NCBI RefSeq assembly: GCF_003002055.1
Contig: NZ_PVZF01000001.1
Location: 310,001 to 374,000 of the forward strand
Direction: 5' to 3'
Length of the DNA: 64,000 nt
Source of the DNA: Kineococcus rhizosphaerae
GTDB lineage: Bacteria; Actinomycetota; Actinomycetes; Actinomycetales; Kineococcaceae
The notes beneath the pieces are model-generated. The model was not told the origin of the DNA. It saw only the letters and a program-made list of their open reading frames with translations, and did no database searches. Positions 44,596-53,135 of this stretch are shown one piece after another (within the stretch, counting starts at the first letter, position 1; each line of letters opens with the position of its first letter). The translations under genes were made by a program, and so were the position numbers.

Positions 44596-44605
44596 GGGCA
44601 CGGGG

Positions 44606-44611
44606 TAGTGT
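44606..44611 (+). promoter_or_regulatory. -10 element for the leaderless helicase gene
   Basis: TAGTGT lies seven bases before the ATG at 44619, in the context GGGGTAGTGTCG that resembles the mpa and pup promoters. Confidence 0.5.
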
Positions 44612-44618
44612 CGCCGAC

Positions 44619-47423
44619 ATGGCAAGCCCCGCGGAGCGCTACGCGGCAGCGCGCCGTCGCACCGAAGAAGCCCGCACCGAGCTCGCGCAGTTCGCGGGCA
44701 CGCTGGGCTTCGAGCTCGACGGTTTCCAGCTGCAGGCGTGCCAGGCCCTCGAGTCCGGCCGCGGCGTCCTCGTCGCGGCCCCCACCGGCGCCGGCAAGAC
44801 CGTCGTGGGCGAGTTCGCCGCCCACCTGGCCCTGAAGACGCAGCGCAAGGCGTTCTACACCACCCCCATCAAGGCGTTGTCGAACCAGAAGTACGCCGAG
44901 CTCGTCGCCCGCCACGGCTCGGCCGCCGTCGGCCTGCTCACCGGCGACAACTCCGTCAACGGCGAGGCGCCCGTCGTCGTCATGACGACCGAGGTCCTGC
45001 GCAACATGCTCTACGCCGGGTCCTCGCTGCTGGACGGCCTGGGCTACGTCGTCATGGACGAGGTGCACTACCTCGCCGACCGCTCCCGCGGCGCCGTCTG
45101 GGAAGAGGTGATCATCCACCTGCCCTCCGACGTGCTCGTCGTCTCGCTGTCGGCGACCGTCAGCAACGCCGAGGAGTTCGGGTCGTGGCTGGACACCGTC
45201 CGCGGCGACACCGAGGTCGTCGTCTCCGAGCACCGCCCCGTGCCGCTGTGGCAGCACCTGGCCGTCGGCACCCGGCTGTACGACCTGTTCACCGACCCCG
45301 ACGGCGACCCGCTGGAGGGCGACGAGGGGTCCCTGGTGCCGGGCGCGATCGTCAACCCCGAGCTCGTGGCGATGTCGCGCCAGCAGATCCGCACCGACCG
45401 GCTCGCGATGGCCGGCGGCAAGGGCCGGCGCCGGGGCCAGCCCCGGCCCGGCTACCGCGGCGGCGCCCGGCCCGGCAGCGCGCCCCGGCCCGCCTCCCGC
45501 GCCCAGATCCTCGACACCCTCGACCAGGCCGGGCTGCTGCCGGCCATCACGTTCATCTTCAGCCGCGCCGGCTGCGACGCCGCCGTGGAGCAGTGCGTCG
45601 CGTGGGGGCTGCGGCTGACCACCCCCGAGGACTCCCGCACGATCCGGGCCATCGCCGAGGAGCGGTGCGCGGAGATCCCCAGCTCCGACCTCGCCGTGCT
45701 GGGCTACTGGGGCTGGCTGGAAGGGCTCGAACGGGGGCTGGCCGCCCACCACGCCGGGATGCTGCCGGTGTTCAAGGAGACCGTCGAGCACCTGTTCGCC
45801 CTCGGCCTGGTCAAGGCCGTCTTCGCCACCGAGACCCTCGCCCTGGGCGTCAACATGCCCGCGCGCTCGGTCGTGCTGGAGAAGCTCGTGAAGTGGAACG
45901 GGCAGACCCACGTCGACGTGACGCCGGGGGAGTACACGCAGCTCACCGGCCGCGCCGGACGCCGGGGCATCGACGTCGAGGGCCACGCCGTCGTCCTGTG
46001 GTCGGGGACCACCGACCCCGAGGCCGTCGCCGGGCTCGCCTCCCGGCGCACGTGGCCGCTGCGTTCCAGCTTCCGCCCCACGTACAACATGGCCGTCAAC
46101 CTCGTCGAGCAGGTCGGGCGCGAGCGCGCCCGTGACATCCTGGAGACGTCGTTCGCGCAGTTCCAGGCCGACCGCGCCGTCGTCGGGCAGGCCCAGCAGA
46201 TCAAGAAGCAGACCGAGGCCCTCGACGGGTACGCCGAGGCCGCCACGTGCCACCTGGGCGACTTCCACGAGTACTTCGCCCTGCGCCAGGCCATCACCGA
46301 CCGCGAGAAGGACCTGTCGCGCGCCGGGGCGGCCACCCGCCGCGCCGAGGCCCGCCAGAGCATCGAGACCCTGTCCCGCGGTGACGTCGTGAAACTGCCC
46401 GGGGGCCGGCGCGCCACCTTCGGCGTCGTGCTGGACCTGGTGCCGGGCAAGGGGTTCGACGGTCCCTCGCCGCGGATCCTGTCCCAGGACCGGCAGGTGC
46501 GCACCATCGACGCGAACGACTTCTCCGGTCCCGTCGAGGCGATCACCCGCGTCCGGATCGGCAAGAACTTCAACTGGCGTTCCCCCCAGGAACGGCGCGA
46601 CCTGGCCTCCTCGCTGCGCAACGCCCTGGCCGAGGTCGGGGGCGGGGAGGTCCCGTTCCGGCGCCGGGGCTCGGCCGCGGCCGAGGACGCCGAACTGGCC
46701 CGGCTGCGCGAGGCCCTGCGCGCCCACCCGTGCCACGGGTGCGCCGACCGCGAGGAGCACGCGCGCTGGGCCGTGCGCGAGGAGAAGCTGCGCCGCGACA
46801 CCCAGGGCCTGCAGCGCAAGATCGAGGGCCGCACCGGGACCATCGCGCGGACCTTCGACCGCGTCTGCGACCTGCTGGCCGAACTCGGCTACCTCACCGA
46901 CGACGGACAGGCCGTCACCGACGCCGGTCGCACCCTGCGCCGGATCAACGCCGAGACCGACCTGCTCGTCGCGCAGTGCCTGCGGTTCGGGGCCTGGGAC
47001 GGGCTGAACGCCGCCGACCTCGCCGCGGCCGTCTCCACCCTCGTCCACGAGTCGCGCCGCGACGAGGGTGGCCGGCCCGAGCGCATCCCGCGCCGGGCCG
47101 AGGCCGCGATCGCTGCGACGCACCGGCTGTGGAGCGACCTGACCGACCGCGAGGACCACCACAAGGTGCCCATGACCCGCGAACCCGACCCGGGTCTGGC
47201 GTGGTCGGTGCACCGGTGGGCCTCCGGGCACCGCCTCGACGAGGTCCTGCGCGAGGCCGACCTCGCCGCCGGCGACTTCGTCCGGCGCTGCAAGCAGCTC
47301 GTGGACCTGCTCGACCAGATCGGGTCCGCGTCCACCGACCCCGGCGTCCGCAAGGCCGCCCGGGACGCCGTCGACGCCGTCCGACGCGGTGTCGTCGCGC
47401 ACACCTCGCTCACCGAGAGCTGA
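44619..47423 (+). CDS. helY: Ski2-like DEVH-box helicase (HelY type)
   Basis: This 934-residue superfamily 2 helicase has motif I in AAPTGAGKTVVGEFAAH (about residues 54-70), motif Ia in FYTTPIKALSNQKYAEL and motif II DEVHYLADRSRG (about 146). Motif III reads SLSATVSNAEEFGSWL, and motif VI is QLTGRAGRRGIDVEGHAV. A Gly/Arg-rich insert sits near residue 270. The C-terminal third has the DSHCT-like helical domain of Ski2/Mtr4 relatives, which act on RNA. Actinobacterial HelY is commonly found beside tatAC and pafBC. It is probably expressed from a leaderless message. Confidence 0.92.
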   Translation: MASPAERYAAARRRTEEARTELAQFAGTLGFELDGFQLQACQALESGRGVLVAAPTGAGKTVVGEFAAHLALKTQRKAFYTTPIKALSNQKYAELVARHGSAAVGLLTGDNSVNGEAPVVVMTTEVLRNMLYAGSSLLDGLGYVVMDEVHYLADRSRGAVWEEVIIHLPSDVLVVSLSATVSNAEEFGSWLDTVRGDTEVVVSEHRPVPLWQHLAVGTRLYDLFTDPDGDPLEGDEGSLVPGAIVNPELVAMSRQQIRTDRLAMAGGKGRRRGQPRPGYRGGARPGSAPRPASRAQILDTLDQAGLLPAITFIFSRAGCDAAVEQCVAWGLRLTTPEDSRTIRAIAEERCAEIPSSDLAVLGYWGWLEGLERGLAAHHAGMLPVFKETVEHLFALGLVKAVFATETLALGVNMPARSVVLEKLVKWNGQTHVDVTPGEYTQLTGRAGRRGIDVEGHAVVLWSGTTDPEAVAGLASRRTWPLRSSFRPTYNMAVNLVEQVGRERARDILETSFAQFQADRAVVGQAQQIKKQTEALDGYAEAATCHLGDFHEYFALRQAITDREKDLSRAGAATRRAEARQSIETLSRGDVVKLPGGRRATFGVVLDLVPGKGFDGPSPRILSQDRQVRTIDANDFSGPVEAITRVRIGKNFNWRSPQERRDLASSLRNALAEVGGGEVPFRRRGSAAAEDAELARLREALRAHPCHGCADREEHARWAVREEKLRRDTQGLQRKIEGRTGTIARTFDRVCDLLAELGYLTDDGQAVTDAGRTLRRINAETDLLVAQCLRFGAWDGLNAADLAAAVSTLVHESRRDEGGRPERIPRRAEAAIAATHRLWSDLTDREDHHKVPMTREPDPGLAWSVHRWASGHRLDEVLREADLAAGDFVRRCKQLVDLLDQIGSASTDPGVRKAARDAVDAVRRGVVAHTSLTES

Positions 47424-47453
47424 GTCCGGCCGACGTTCCGAGGAGGGAACCCC

Positions 47454-48269
47454 GTGCCATTCCTGACCGACGTGTTCACCCTGTCCAACGGTGTGCAGAT
47501 CCCGAAGATCGGGTTCGGCACCTGGCAGGTCCCCGACGGTGAGCCCGCCTACGACGCCACCCGCGCCGCGCTGGACGCCGGCTACCGGCACATCGACACC
47601 GCCCGCGCCTACGGCAACGAGGCGAGCGTCGGACGAGCCGTGCGCGACAGCGGCATCGCCCGCGAGGACGTGTTCGTCACGACGAAGCTGCCCGCCGAGG
47701 TCAAGGACCACGACGAGGCCCTGCGCAGCTTCGAGGAGACGACGGCCGCCCTCGGGTTCGAGACCGTCGACCTCTACCTCGTCCACGCGCCGTGGCCGTG
47801 GACCGAGATCGGCAAGGACTGCCGCGAGGGCAACCGGGCCGTCTGGAAGGCGCTGGAGGAGATCCACGCCGACGGCCGGGCCCGGGCCATCGGCGTCTCC
47901 AACTTCTCCGTCGCCGACCTGGACTCGGTGCGCGAGACGGCGGAGGTGACCCCGCACGTCAACCAGATCCGCTGGTTCGTCGGGCACACGCAGGCCGAGA
48001 CGACGGCGTACTGCCGCGAGAACGGCATCCTCGTCGAGGGGTACTCCCCGCTGGCCACCGGCGGACTCGTCGACGACGAGGCCATCACCACCGTCGCCGA
48101 CCGTTACGGCCGGACCGCGGCGCAGGTCGCGCTGCGGTACCTGCTGCACAAGGACGTCCTGCCGCTGCCCAAGAGCACGACCCCGGCCCGGATCGTCGAG
48201 AACGCCGACCTCGACTTCGACCTCACCCCGCAGGACGTGGCGACCCTCGACGCCCTGACCCGCGAGTGA
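47454..48269 (+). CDS. Aldo/keto reductase
   Basis: This 271-residue NADPH-dependent reductase has the (beta/alpha)8 fold of AKR5-like enzymes. The catalytic tetrad is visible: Asp and Tyr in YRHIDTARAYGNE (about residues 43-55), Lys in FVTTKLPAE and His in DLYLVHAPWPW. The nucleotide-binding end has VLPLPKSTTPARIVEN. It reduces small carbonyl compounds; 2,5-diketo-gluconate-type activity is typical of the subgroup but not proven. GAGGAGGG lies nine bases before its GTG. The stop overlaps the hydrolase start (GTGA). Confidence 0.92.
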   Translation: MPFLTDVFTLSNGVQIPKIGFGTWQVPDGEPAYDATRAALDAGYRHIDTARAYGNEASVGRAVRDSGIAREDVFVTTKLPAEVKDHDEALRSFEETTAALGFETVDLYLVHAPWPWTEIGKDCREGNRAVWKALEEIHADGRARAIGVSNFSVADLDSVRETAEVTPHVNQIRWFVGHTQAETTAYCRENGILVEGYSPLATGGLVDDEAITTVADRYGRTAAQVALRYLLHKDVLPLPKSTTPARIVENADLDFDLTPQDVATLDALTRE

Positions 48270-49087
48270 GCGCCGCCCCCACCGGGGACCTCGCGCGCTG
48301 GACCCGCAGCGAGTTCTCCGGGGGCGGGTCCACGTCGGCGTGCTTCGAACGCGGCACCGGGCCCGGGGTGGTCCTCCTGCCCGAGATCCCCGGGATCACC
48401 CCCGAGGTCCTCGGGTTCGCCGAGCACCTCGTGGACGAGGGGTTCACCGTCGTCGTCCCGTCGTTGTTCGGCACCCCCGGCCGGCCCGCGGGCACGGCGT
48501 ACGCGCTGGGCACCGTGGCGCGCGTCTGCGTCGCCAGGGAGTTCAGGGCCTTCGCCGTCGGCGCCCACCGGCCCGTCACCGACCACCTGCGGGCCCTGGC
48601 CGACGACCTCGCGGCCCGCACCCCCGGCCACGGCGTGGGCGTGGTCGGCATGTGCTTCACCGGGGGGTTCGCCCTCGCGGTCGCGGTCGACGAGAACGTG
48701 CGGGCTTCCGTGCTGAGCCAGCCCGCGGCCCCGTTCCCCGTCTCGCGCCGGCACCGGGCCGACCCCGCGATGGCCCCGGCCGAACTCGACCGCGTCGCCG
48801 CCCGCGCCGCCGCCGGGGACCTGTGCGCGGTGGGCCTGCGGTTCTCCGGCGACGCCGCCGCGCCCCGGGAACGGTTCGCCACCCTCGCCGCCCGCCTCGG
48901 CGACGCCTTCCGCGTCGTCGAGCTCGACTCCTCCCCGGGCAACCCGGGCGGGTTCTCGCCGCGGGCGCACTCGGTCCTGACCGGCGAGGTCCGCGAGCGC
49001 CCGGGTCACCCGGCGTTCGCGGCGCGGGCCGAGGTGGTGGAGTTCCTGCGCGACAGGCTCAGTCCGGTACCGCGGCCAGGGCGCTGA
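48266..49087 (+). CDS. Dienelactone hydrolase family protein
   Basis: The 273-residue alpha/beta hydrolase carries the dienelactone-hydrolase cysteine nucleophile in GVVGMCFTGGFALAVA (about residues 119-134), unlike the serine of most relatives. LLPEIPGITPEVLGFAEHLVDEGFTVVVP lies near the N-terminus. The expected Asp and His are in the second half, including GGFSPRAHSVL. The substrate is unknown. It is translationally coupled to the aldo/keto reductase. Its last 29 bases overlap, tail to tail, with the exonuclease gene on the other strand. Confidence 0.88.
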   Translation: MSAAPTGDLARWTRSEFSGGGSTSACFERGTGPGVVLLPEIPGITPEVLGFAEHLVDEGFTVVVPSLFGTPGRPAGTAYALGTVARVCVAREFRAFAVGAHRPVTDHLRALADDLAARTPGHGVGVVGMCFTGGFALAVAVDENVRASVLSQPAAPFPVSRRHRADPAMAPAELDRVAARAAAGDLCAVGLRFSGDAAAPRERFATLAARLGDAFRVVELDSSPGNPGGFSPRAHSVLTGEVRERPGHPAFAARAEVVEFLRDRLSPVPRPGR

Positions 49088-50006
49088 GGACGCGGTCGAC
49101 GCTGGAGCGCAGGCCCCAGCGCTCGGCGAGGGCGTCGAGGCGGCCGGGGTCGGCGGGTGCGGCGGGCAGGGTGTCGTCGAGGTCGGGCAGCGGGACGTCG
49201 CGCACGGTCTGCACGACGACGGGGGCGGCGGCGAGGTAGTCGCGGGCGGCGGTGAGCTTGGTGCGCTGGGCGGGGGTCAGGCCGCCGGCGGGGTCGTCGG
49301 CGGCGGCCAGGAGGGCGGGCAGGTCGCCGTAGCGGGTGATGAGGGCGGCGGCGGTCTTCTCCCCGATGCCGGGGACGCCGGGCAGGCCGTCGGAGGGGTC
49401 GCCGCGCAGGACGGCCATGTCGGCGTAGGCGGCGCCGGTGGGGACGGCGTACCGGGCGAGCAGCCAGTCCTGGGTGACGGCCTCGGCCTTGCGGACGCCC
49501 TTGCCGCAGTACAGGACGCGCACGCCGGTGGTGTCGTCGACGAGCTGGAAGAGGTCGCGGTCGCCGGTGACGACGTCGACCGGGTCCCCCGGGTCCCCGC
49601 CGGTCCTCGCCGGGCGGACGGCCAGGGTGGCGATGACGTCGTCGGCCTCGTAACCGGGGGCGCCGACGCGGGCCAGGCCGAGGGCGGTGAGCACGTCGAC
49701 GATGACGTCGACCTGGGGCAGCAGGGCGGAGGGGGCGTCCTCGCCGCCGTCGGGGCCGACGCGGTGGGCCTTGTAGGAGGGCAGGGCCTGGACGCGGAAG
49801 GCGGGGCGCCAGTCGTCGTCCCAGCAGGCGACGAGGCGGGTGGGGCGGTGGGTGGTGAGCAGGAAGGCGACGGAGTCGAGGAAGCCGCGGACGGCGTTGA
49901 CGGGGGTCCCGTCGGGGGCGGTGACGGAGTCCGGGACGCCGTGGAACGCCCGGAAGTACAGCGAGGCGGAGTCGAGCAGCATCAGCGAGTCACGGCGCGA
50001 CGGCAT
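49059..50006 (-). CDS. 5'-3' exonuclease (FEN/PolA N-domain type)
   Basis: This 315-residue flap-type nuclease is a stand-alone homologue of the DNA polymerase I N-terminal domain. Metal-binding acidic residues appear in LMLLDSASLYFRAFHG, the ADDVIATLAV segment and VVTGDRDLFQLVDD. The helix-hairpin-helix DNA-binding motif is GLPGVPGIGEKTAAALI (about residues 204-220). ATG at 50006 has GAGGA eight bases upstream. Such proteins remove RNA primers and process flaps; actinobacteria often carry one besides PolA. Confidence 0.9.
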   Translation of the reverse strand: MPSRRDSLMLLDSASLYFRAFHGVPDSVTAPDGTPVNAVRGFLDSVAFLLTTHRPTRLVACWDDDWRPAFRVQALPSYKAHRVGPDGGEDAPSALLPQVDVIVDVLTALGLARVGAPGYEADDVIATLAVRPARTGGDPGDPVDVVTGDRDLFQLVDDTTGVRVLYCGKGVRKAEAVTQDWLLARYAVPTGAAYADMAVLRGDPSDGLPGVPGIGEKTAAALITRYGDLPALLAAADDPAGGLTPAQRTKLTAARDYLAAAPVVVQTVRDVPLPDLDDTLPAAPADPGRLDALAERWGLRSSVDRVLSALAAVPD

Positions 50007-50044
50007 GCGGGGGATCCTCGCAGGTCGTGGGTCATCCGTAGGGA

Positions 50045-50062
50045 TCCGGTGTTCGCACCGGA
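50045..50062. repeat. Seven-base inverted repeat upstream of the lipoprotein gene
   Basis: TCCGGTG and CACCGGA flank TTCG. The 7-4-7 dyad lies in the divergent gap between the exonuclease and lipoprotein genes, so it could be an operator or a small RNA hairpin. Confidence 0.4.
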
Positions 50063-50143
50063 CGGGTGACCCGGACGGGCGCGGACCGGCGCATCCTGTG
50101 AGGGTAGGAACCGGAAGCACAGCCTGACCAGGGGGGAATTCTC

Positions 50144-51037
50144 ATGACCACGGGTTCGACGAGTTCTGCGAACCGGCTCGGCACGCGCCGCCGGCGCCGG
50201 ATCGGCACGCTGGCCGCCGGCGGGGCGGTCGTGCTCGCGCTGGGCCTGGGCGCGTGCGGCGGGGGCAGTGACGACGCGGCGTCGAAGCCGTCGGTGGCGA
50301 CGTCGTCGCCGGCGACGCAGCTGACCGCGTTCGAGGCGGTGAAGGCGTCGGCGAAGAGCTCCCAGGAGGCCGGCAGCGCGAAGTTCTCGCTGACCACGAC
50401 GGGCACCGGCCAGGCGGCGTCGGCGAACGTCACCGCCGACGGGTCGTTCGACTCGGCGACGCAGGCGCTGGAGATGAACCTGACGCTGCCGGCCGAGGCG
50501 GGCGGCACGAAGGTCACGATGCGGCTGGTCGACGGCGTGGCGTACCTGTCGGGTGCGCCGCTGACGGCCGAGGGTCAGTGGGTGAAGATGCCGCTGGACG
50601 CGATGGCCTCCTCGGGGCTGGACACCTCGGCGATGGACCCGACGAAGTCGCTGGAGCAGCTGCAGGGGGTCGCCGAGGACGTCAAGGAGATCCCGGCGCA
50701 GGACGTGCGCGGGGTGCAGGCGAAGGGGTACGCCGGGACGATCGACCCGGCCAAGGCGATCGAGCAGCTCCCGGCGGAGCAGCAGACGCAGGAGGCGAAG
50801 GACGCGGCGGCCGAGCTGGGCCCGATCCCGTTCGAGTTGTACGTCGACGACCAGAACCGCCCGGTGCGCCTGAGCGAGACGATCGCCTACGAGGGATCGA
50901 CGGTGAAGGTGTCGATGGACTTCTACGACTGGGGCACGTCGGTGGCCGTGGCCGCCCCCGACCCGGCGTCGGTGAAGGACCTGTCGAACCTGGGCGCGCA
51001 GATGGGTGCTGGGGCGGCGGCCCCGGCCGGCGCCTGA
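50144..51037 (+). CDS. Secreted lipoprotein, LppX/LolA-like fold suspected
   Basis: The 297-residue precursor has a basic N-terminus with RRRRR, a hydrophobic stretch and the lipobox GLGAC (Cys about residue 38), then a Ser/Asp-rich linker. The mature domain has repeated beta-strand segments (FSLTTTGTGQAASANVTADGSF, VTMRLVDGVAYLSG) like the antiparallel half-barrel of LppX/LprG and related lipid-binding lipoproteins. This is a fold guess from pattern, not a confirmed family. ATG at 50144 follows a run of six G and GAATTCTC. The stop starts a palindrome likely to end transcription. Confidence 0.72.
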   Translation: MTTGSTSSANRLGTRRRRRIGTLAAGGAVVLALGLGACGGGSDDAASKPSVATSSPATQLTAFEAVKASAKSSQEAGSAKFSLTTTGTGQAASANVTADGSFDSATQALEMNLTLPAEAGGTKVTMRLVDGVAYLSGAPLTAEGQWVKMPLDAMASSGLDTSAMDPTKSLEQLQGVAEDVKEIPAQDVRGVQAKGYAGTIDPAKAIEQLPAEQQTQEAKDAAAELGPIPFELYVDDQNRPVRLSETIAYEGSTVKVSMDFYDWGTSVAVAAPDPASVKDLSNLGAQMGAGAAAPAGA

Positions 51038-51054
51038 GGTCGTGACCACGACCT
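51037..51054 (+). terminator. Palindromic hairpin after the lipoprotein gene
   Basis: Eight-base arms AGGTCGTG and CACGACCT flank two bases and start at the last base of the stop codon. Confidence 0.45.
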
Positions 51055-51089
51055 GAGCACCTGACGGACGGTCCACGCGGGGCGGCTCC

Positions 51090-51095
51090 TACGCT
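51090..51095 (+). promoter_or_regulatory. -10 element for the amidohydrolase gene
   Basis: TACGCT lies seven bases before the GTG at 51103. Confidence 0.45.
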
Positions 51096-51102
51096 GCCCG
51101 GC

Positions 51103-52728
51103 GTGGACCGTTCTGCTGCTGCCCCCACCCGTCGGCTCTACCGGGGCGGGGCGGTGTACTCCCCGGCGGACCCGTTCGCGACGGCGATGCTCGTGGAGGG
51201 TTCCACCGTCGCCTGGGTCGGGCCGGACGAGGCCGCGGGGGCCTGGACGCGCGAGGGCGACGAGGTCGTCGAGCTCGAGGGGCGGTTGATCACCCCGGCG
51301 TTCGTGGACGCGCACACCCACCTGACCGAGACGGGGCTGCGCGAGACGGGTCTGGACCTGAGCGGGTGCGCGAGCGCCGCCGAGGTGCTGGACGCGGTCG
51401 CGGCCCGGGCGGTGCCGGGCGAGCTGCTGGCGGGGTTCGGCTGGGACGAGTCGCGGTGGCCGGGCACCGACCGCGTGCCGACGCGCGAGGAGCTGGACCG
51501 GGCCGGTGGGGGCGCGCCGGTGCTGCTGTCGCGCGTGGACGGGCACAGCGCCCTGGTGAGCTCCTCGCTGGCGCAGGCCGCCGGGTTGCGGGACCTGCCG
51601 GGCTGGAGCGAGGACGGCTGGGTGCGGACGGCGGCGCACCACGCCGCGCTGGACGCCCGGTGGGCGGCGCTGTCGGCACCGGCTGCGCAGGGGGCACGCC
51701 GGGCGGCGCTGCGGGCCGCGGCGGCGGCGGGCATCGGGACGGTGCACGAGATGTCGGGCCGCTGGCTGGCGCCGGCGGGGGACCTGGAGGCGTTGCAGGA
51801 CCTCGCGAGCGCCGAGGGGCTGCCGACGGTGGTGGGGTACCTGGCGGAGTGGGTGGACAGCGCGGACCGGGCGCGGGAGGTGCTGGCCGGGTCGGCGGCG
51901 TCGCTGGCGGGTCTGGGCGGTGACCTGGTCGTCGACGGGGCGCTGGGCTCGCGCACGGCGGCGTTGCGGGCCGACTACGCGGACGCGCCGGGGCGGCGCG
52001 GGTCGCTGCACCTGGACGCGACGGCGGTGGGCGACCACCTGCACGCGTGCACGGTGGCGGGGGTGCAGGCGGCGTTCCACGCGATCGGGGACGCGGCGCT
52101 GGACGTCGTGGTGGAGGCGCTGACGGTCGTGGCGGCGGACCTGGGGGTGCCGGCGGTGGCCTCGGCGGGGCACCGGGTGGAGCACGCGGTGCTGGCCGAC
52201 GACGCGGTGGTGGCGGCGTTCGCGCGGTTCGGGACGGCGGTGAGCCTGCAGCCGGGGTTCGACGCGGCGTGGGGCGGGCCGGGCGGGCTGTACGCGCAGC
52301 GGCTGGGGGAGCGGGTGCGCGGGACGCACCGGTTCGCGGCGTGGGCGGCGGCGGGGGTGCCGCTGGCGTTCGGCTCGGACACGCCGGTGACGCCGTTCGC
52401 GCCGTGGGCGGCGGTGCGGGCGGCGGCGTTCCCCGCCGAGGAGGAGCGGGCGGTGTCGGTCCGGGCGGCGTTCCTGGCCCACACCCGGGGCGGGCACCGG
52501 CTGGCCGGGCGGGGGCACCCGGGGGTGCTGCGGCCGGGGGCGCCGGCGACGTACGCGGTGTGGGACGTGGCGGACCTGGTGGTGCAGGCGCCGGACCGCA
52601 GGTTGTCGGGGTGGAGCACGGACGCGCGCTCGGGGACGCCGGGGCTGCCGGACCTGGAGCCGGGGGCGCCGGAGCCGGTGTGCCGGCGCACGGTGGTGGA
52701 CGGACAGGTGGTGCACAGCGGGTTCTAG
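51103..52728 (+). CDS. Amidohydrolase family protein, YtcJ-like
   Basis: The 541-residue TIM-barrel metal hydrolase starts with a small beta domain (RRLYRGGAVYSPADPF). It then has the metal-binding LITPAFVDAHTHLTETGL, the catalytic Glu in GIGTVHEMSGRW, histidines in AAFHAIGDAALD and SAGHRVEHAVL, and the late GSDTPVTPFAPW. The large insertion and these motifs fit the YtcJ/amidohydrolase 3 group. The substrate is unknown. The protein is cytoplasmic, and the transcript is probably leaderless. Confidence 0.88.
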   Translation: MDRSAAAPTRRLYRGGAVYSPADPFATAMLVEGSTVAWVGPDEAAGAWTREGDEVVELEGRLITPAFVDAHTHLTETGLRETGLDLSGCASAAEVLDAVAARAVPGELLAGFGWDESRWPGTDRVPTREELDRAGGGAPVLLSRVDGHSALVSSSLAQAAGLRDLPGWSEDGWVRTAAHHAALDARWAALSAPAAQGARRAALRAAAAAGIGTVHEMSGRWLAPAGDLEALQDLASAEGLPTVVGYLAEWVDSADRAREVLAGSAASLAGLGGDLVVDGALGSRTAALRADYADAPGRRGSLHLDATAVGDHLHACTVAGVQAAFHAIGDAALDVVVEALTVVAADLGVPAVASAGHRVEHAVLADDAVVAAFARFGTAVSLQPGFDAAWGGPGGLYAQRLGERVRGTHRFAAWAAAGVPLAFGSDTPVTPFAPWAAVRAAAFPAEEERAVSVRAAFLAHTRGGHRLAGRGHPGVLRPGAPATYAVWDVADLVVQAPDRRLSGWSTDARSGTPGLPDLEPGAPEPVCRRTVVDGQVVHSGF

Positions 52729-52842
52729 TGGTGCCTCCGAACGCGACACGCCGGGCGACACGCCGGGTACCGGTGCCGGATCACGGGTGGTGGTTGCGCG
52801 CGTGACCTGCCGCGATGGGTGTCGTCGCAGGTGACGGGGCGG

Positions 52843-52870
52843 TTGACAGCGCACGACGGCTGAGTAGCTT
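52843..52870 (+). promoter_or_regulatory. Near-consensus sigma-70-type promoter
   Basis: TTGACA (52843-52848), a 16-base spacer and TAGCTT (52865-52870) match the vegetative consensus better than any other site I saw. Transcription should begin near 52877, far upstream of lnt. Confidence 0.6.
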
Positions 52871-52914
52871 CGGAGGTGCAGTCCACGTGGAGGAAGACCG
52901 GCCGGCCTGCGGAT

Positions 52915-52951
52915 CGGCGTCGTCGCAGCCGCACCACCTGCGACGACGCCG
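52915..52951 (+). ncRNA. Candidate structured leader or small RNA
   Basis: A perfect 14-bp stem (CGGCGTCGTCGCAG and its complement) with a nine-base loop begins about 40 bases after the predicted start at 52877. It could end a short RNA of about 75 bases or act as a leader structure for lnt. No known RNA family is recognised. Confidence 0.35.
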
Positions 52952-53123
52952 AGCGTGCGTCGACCGGAGTGGGCGTGGTCGGGTCCGTGTGCCCTTAGAA
53001 AACGGCACGCACCTCGTAGCCGACGGGGTGCGCGACGGCGCGAGGGGCGCGCGGGCTCGGCCGAGGACGCACCGCCGGCCGGCTCGACCGGCTCGACCGG
53101 AACCCGCGCGGCGGGTCGGCGGT

Positions 53124-53129
53124 TACCCT
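53124..53129 (+). promoter_or_regulatory. -10 element for leaderless lnt
   Basis: TACCCT lies six bases before the ATG at 53136. Confidence 0.5.
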
Positions 53130-53135
53130 CTCGTG

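Larger units (their letters stand above)
52729..53135 (+). other. 407-base region without a supported gene
   Basis: The first 110 bases contain a twelve-base direct repeat (CGACACGCCGGG twice). A near-consensus promoter then lies at 52843-52870, followed by a hairpin at 52915-52951. The remaining 180 bases show nothing distinctive until the lnt -10 element. An open frame joins this region to lnt, but it is arginine-rich and lacks membrane character, so I treat it as non-coding. Confidence 0.6.

Noticed and set aside
44307-48149. Minus-strand open frame of 1280 codons opposite the helicase and aldo/keto reductase
   Set aside because: Low-complexity Gly/Val/Asp-rich translation typical of an antisense shadow. 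The plus-strand helicase motifs are complete.
52815-53135. N-terminal extension of Lnt by 107 residues
   Set aside because: The extension is Arg/Pro-rich with no membrane character, while a -10 element six bases before the ATG at 53136 and the first membrane helix both support the shorter protein.
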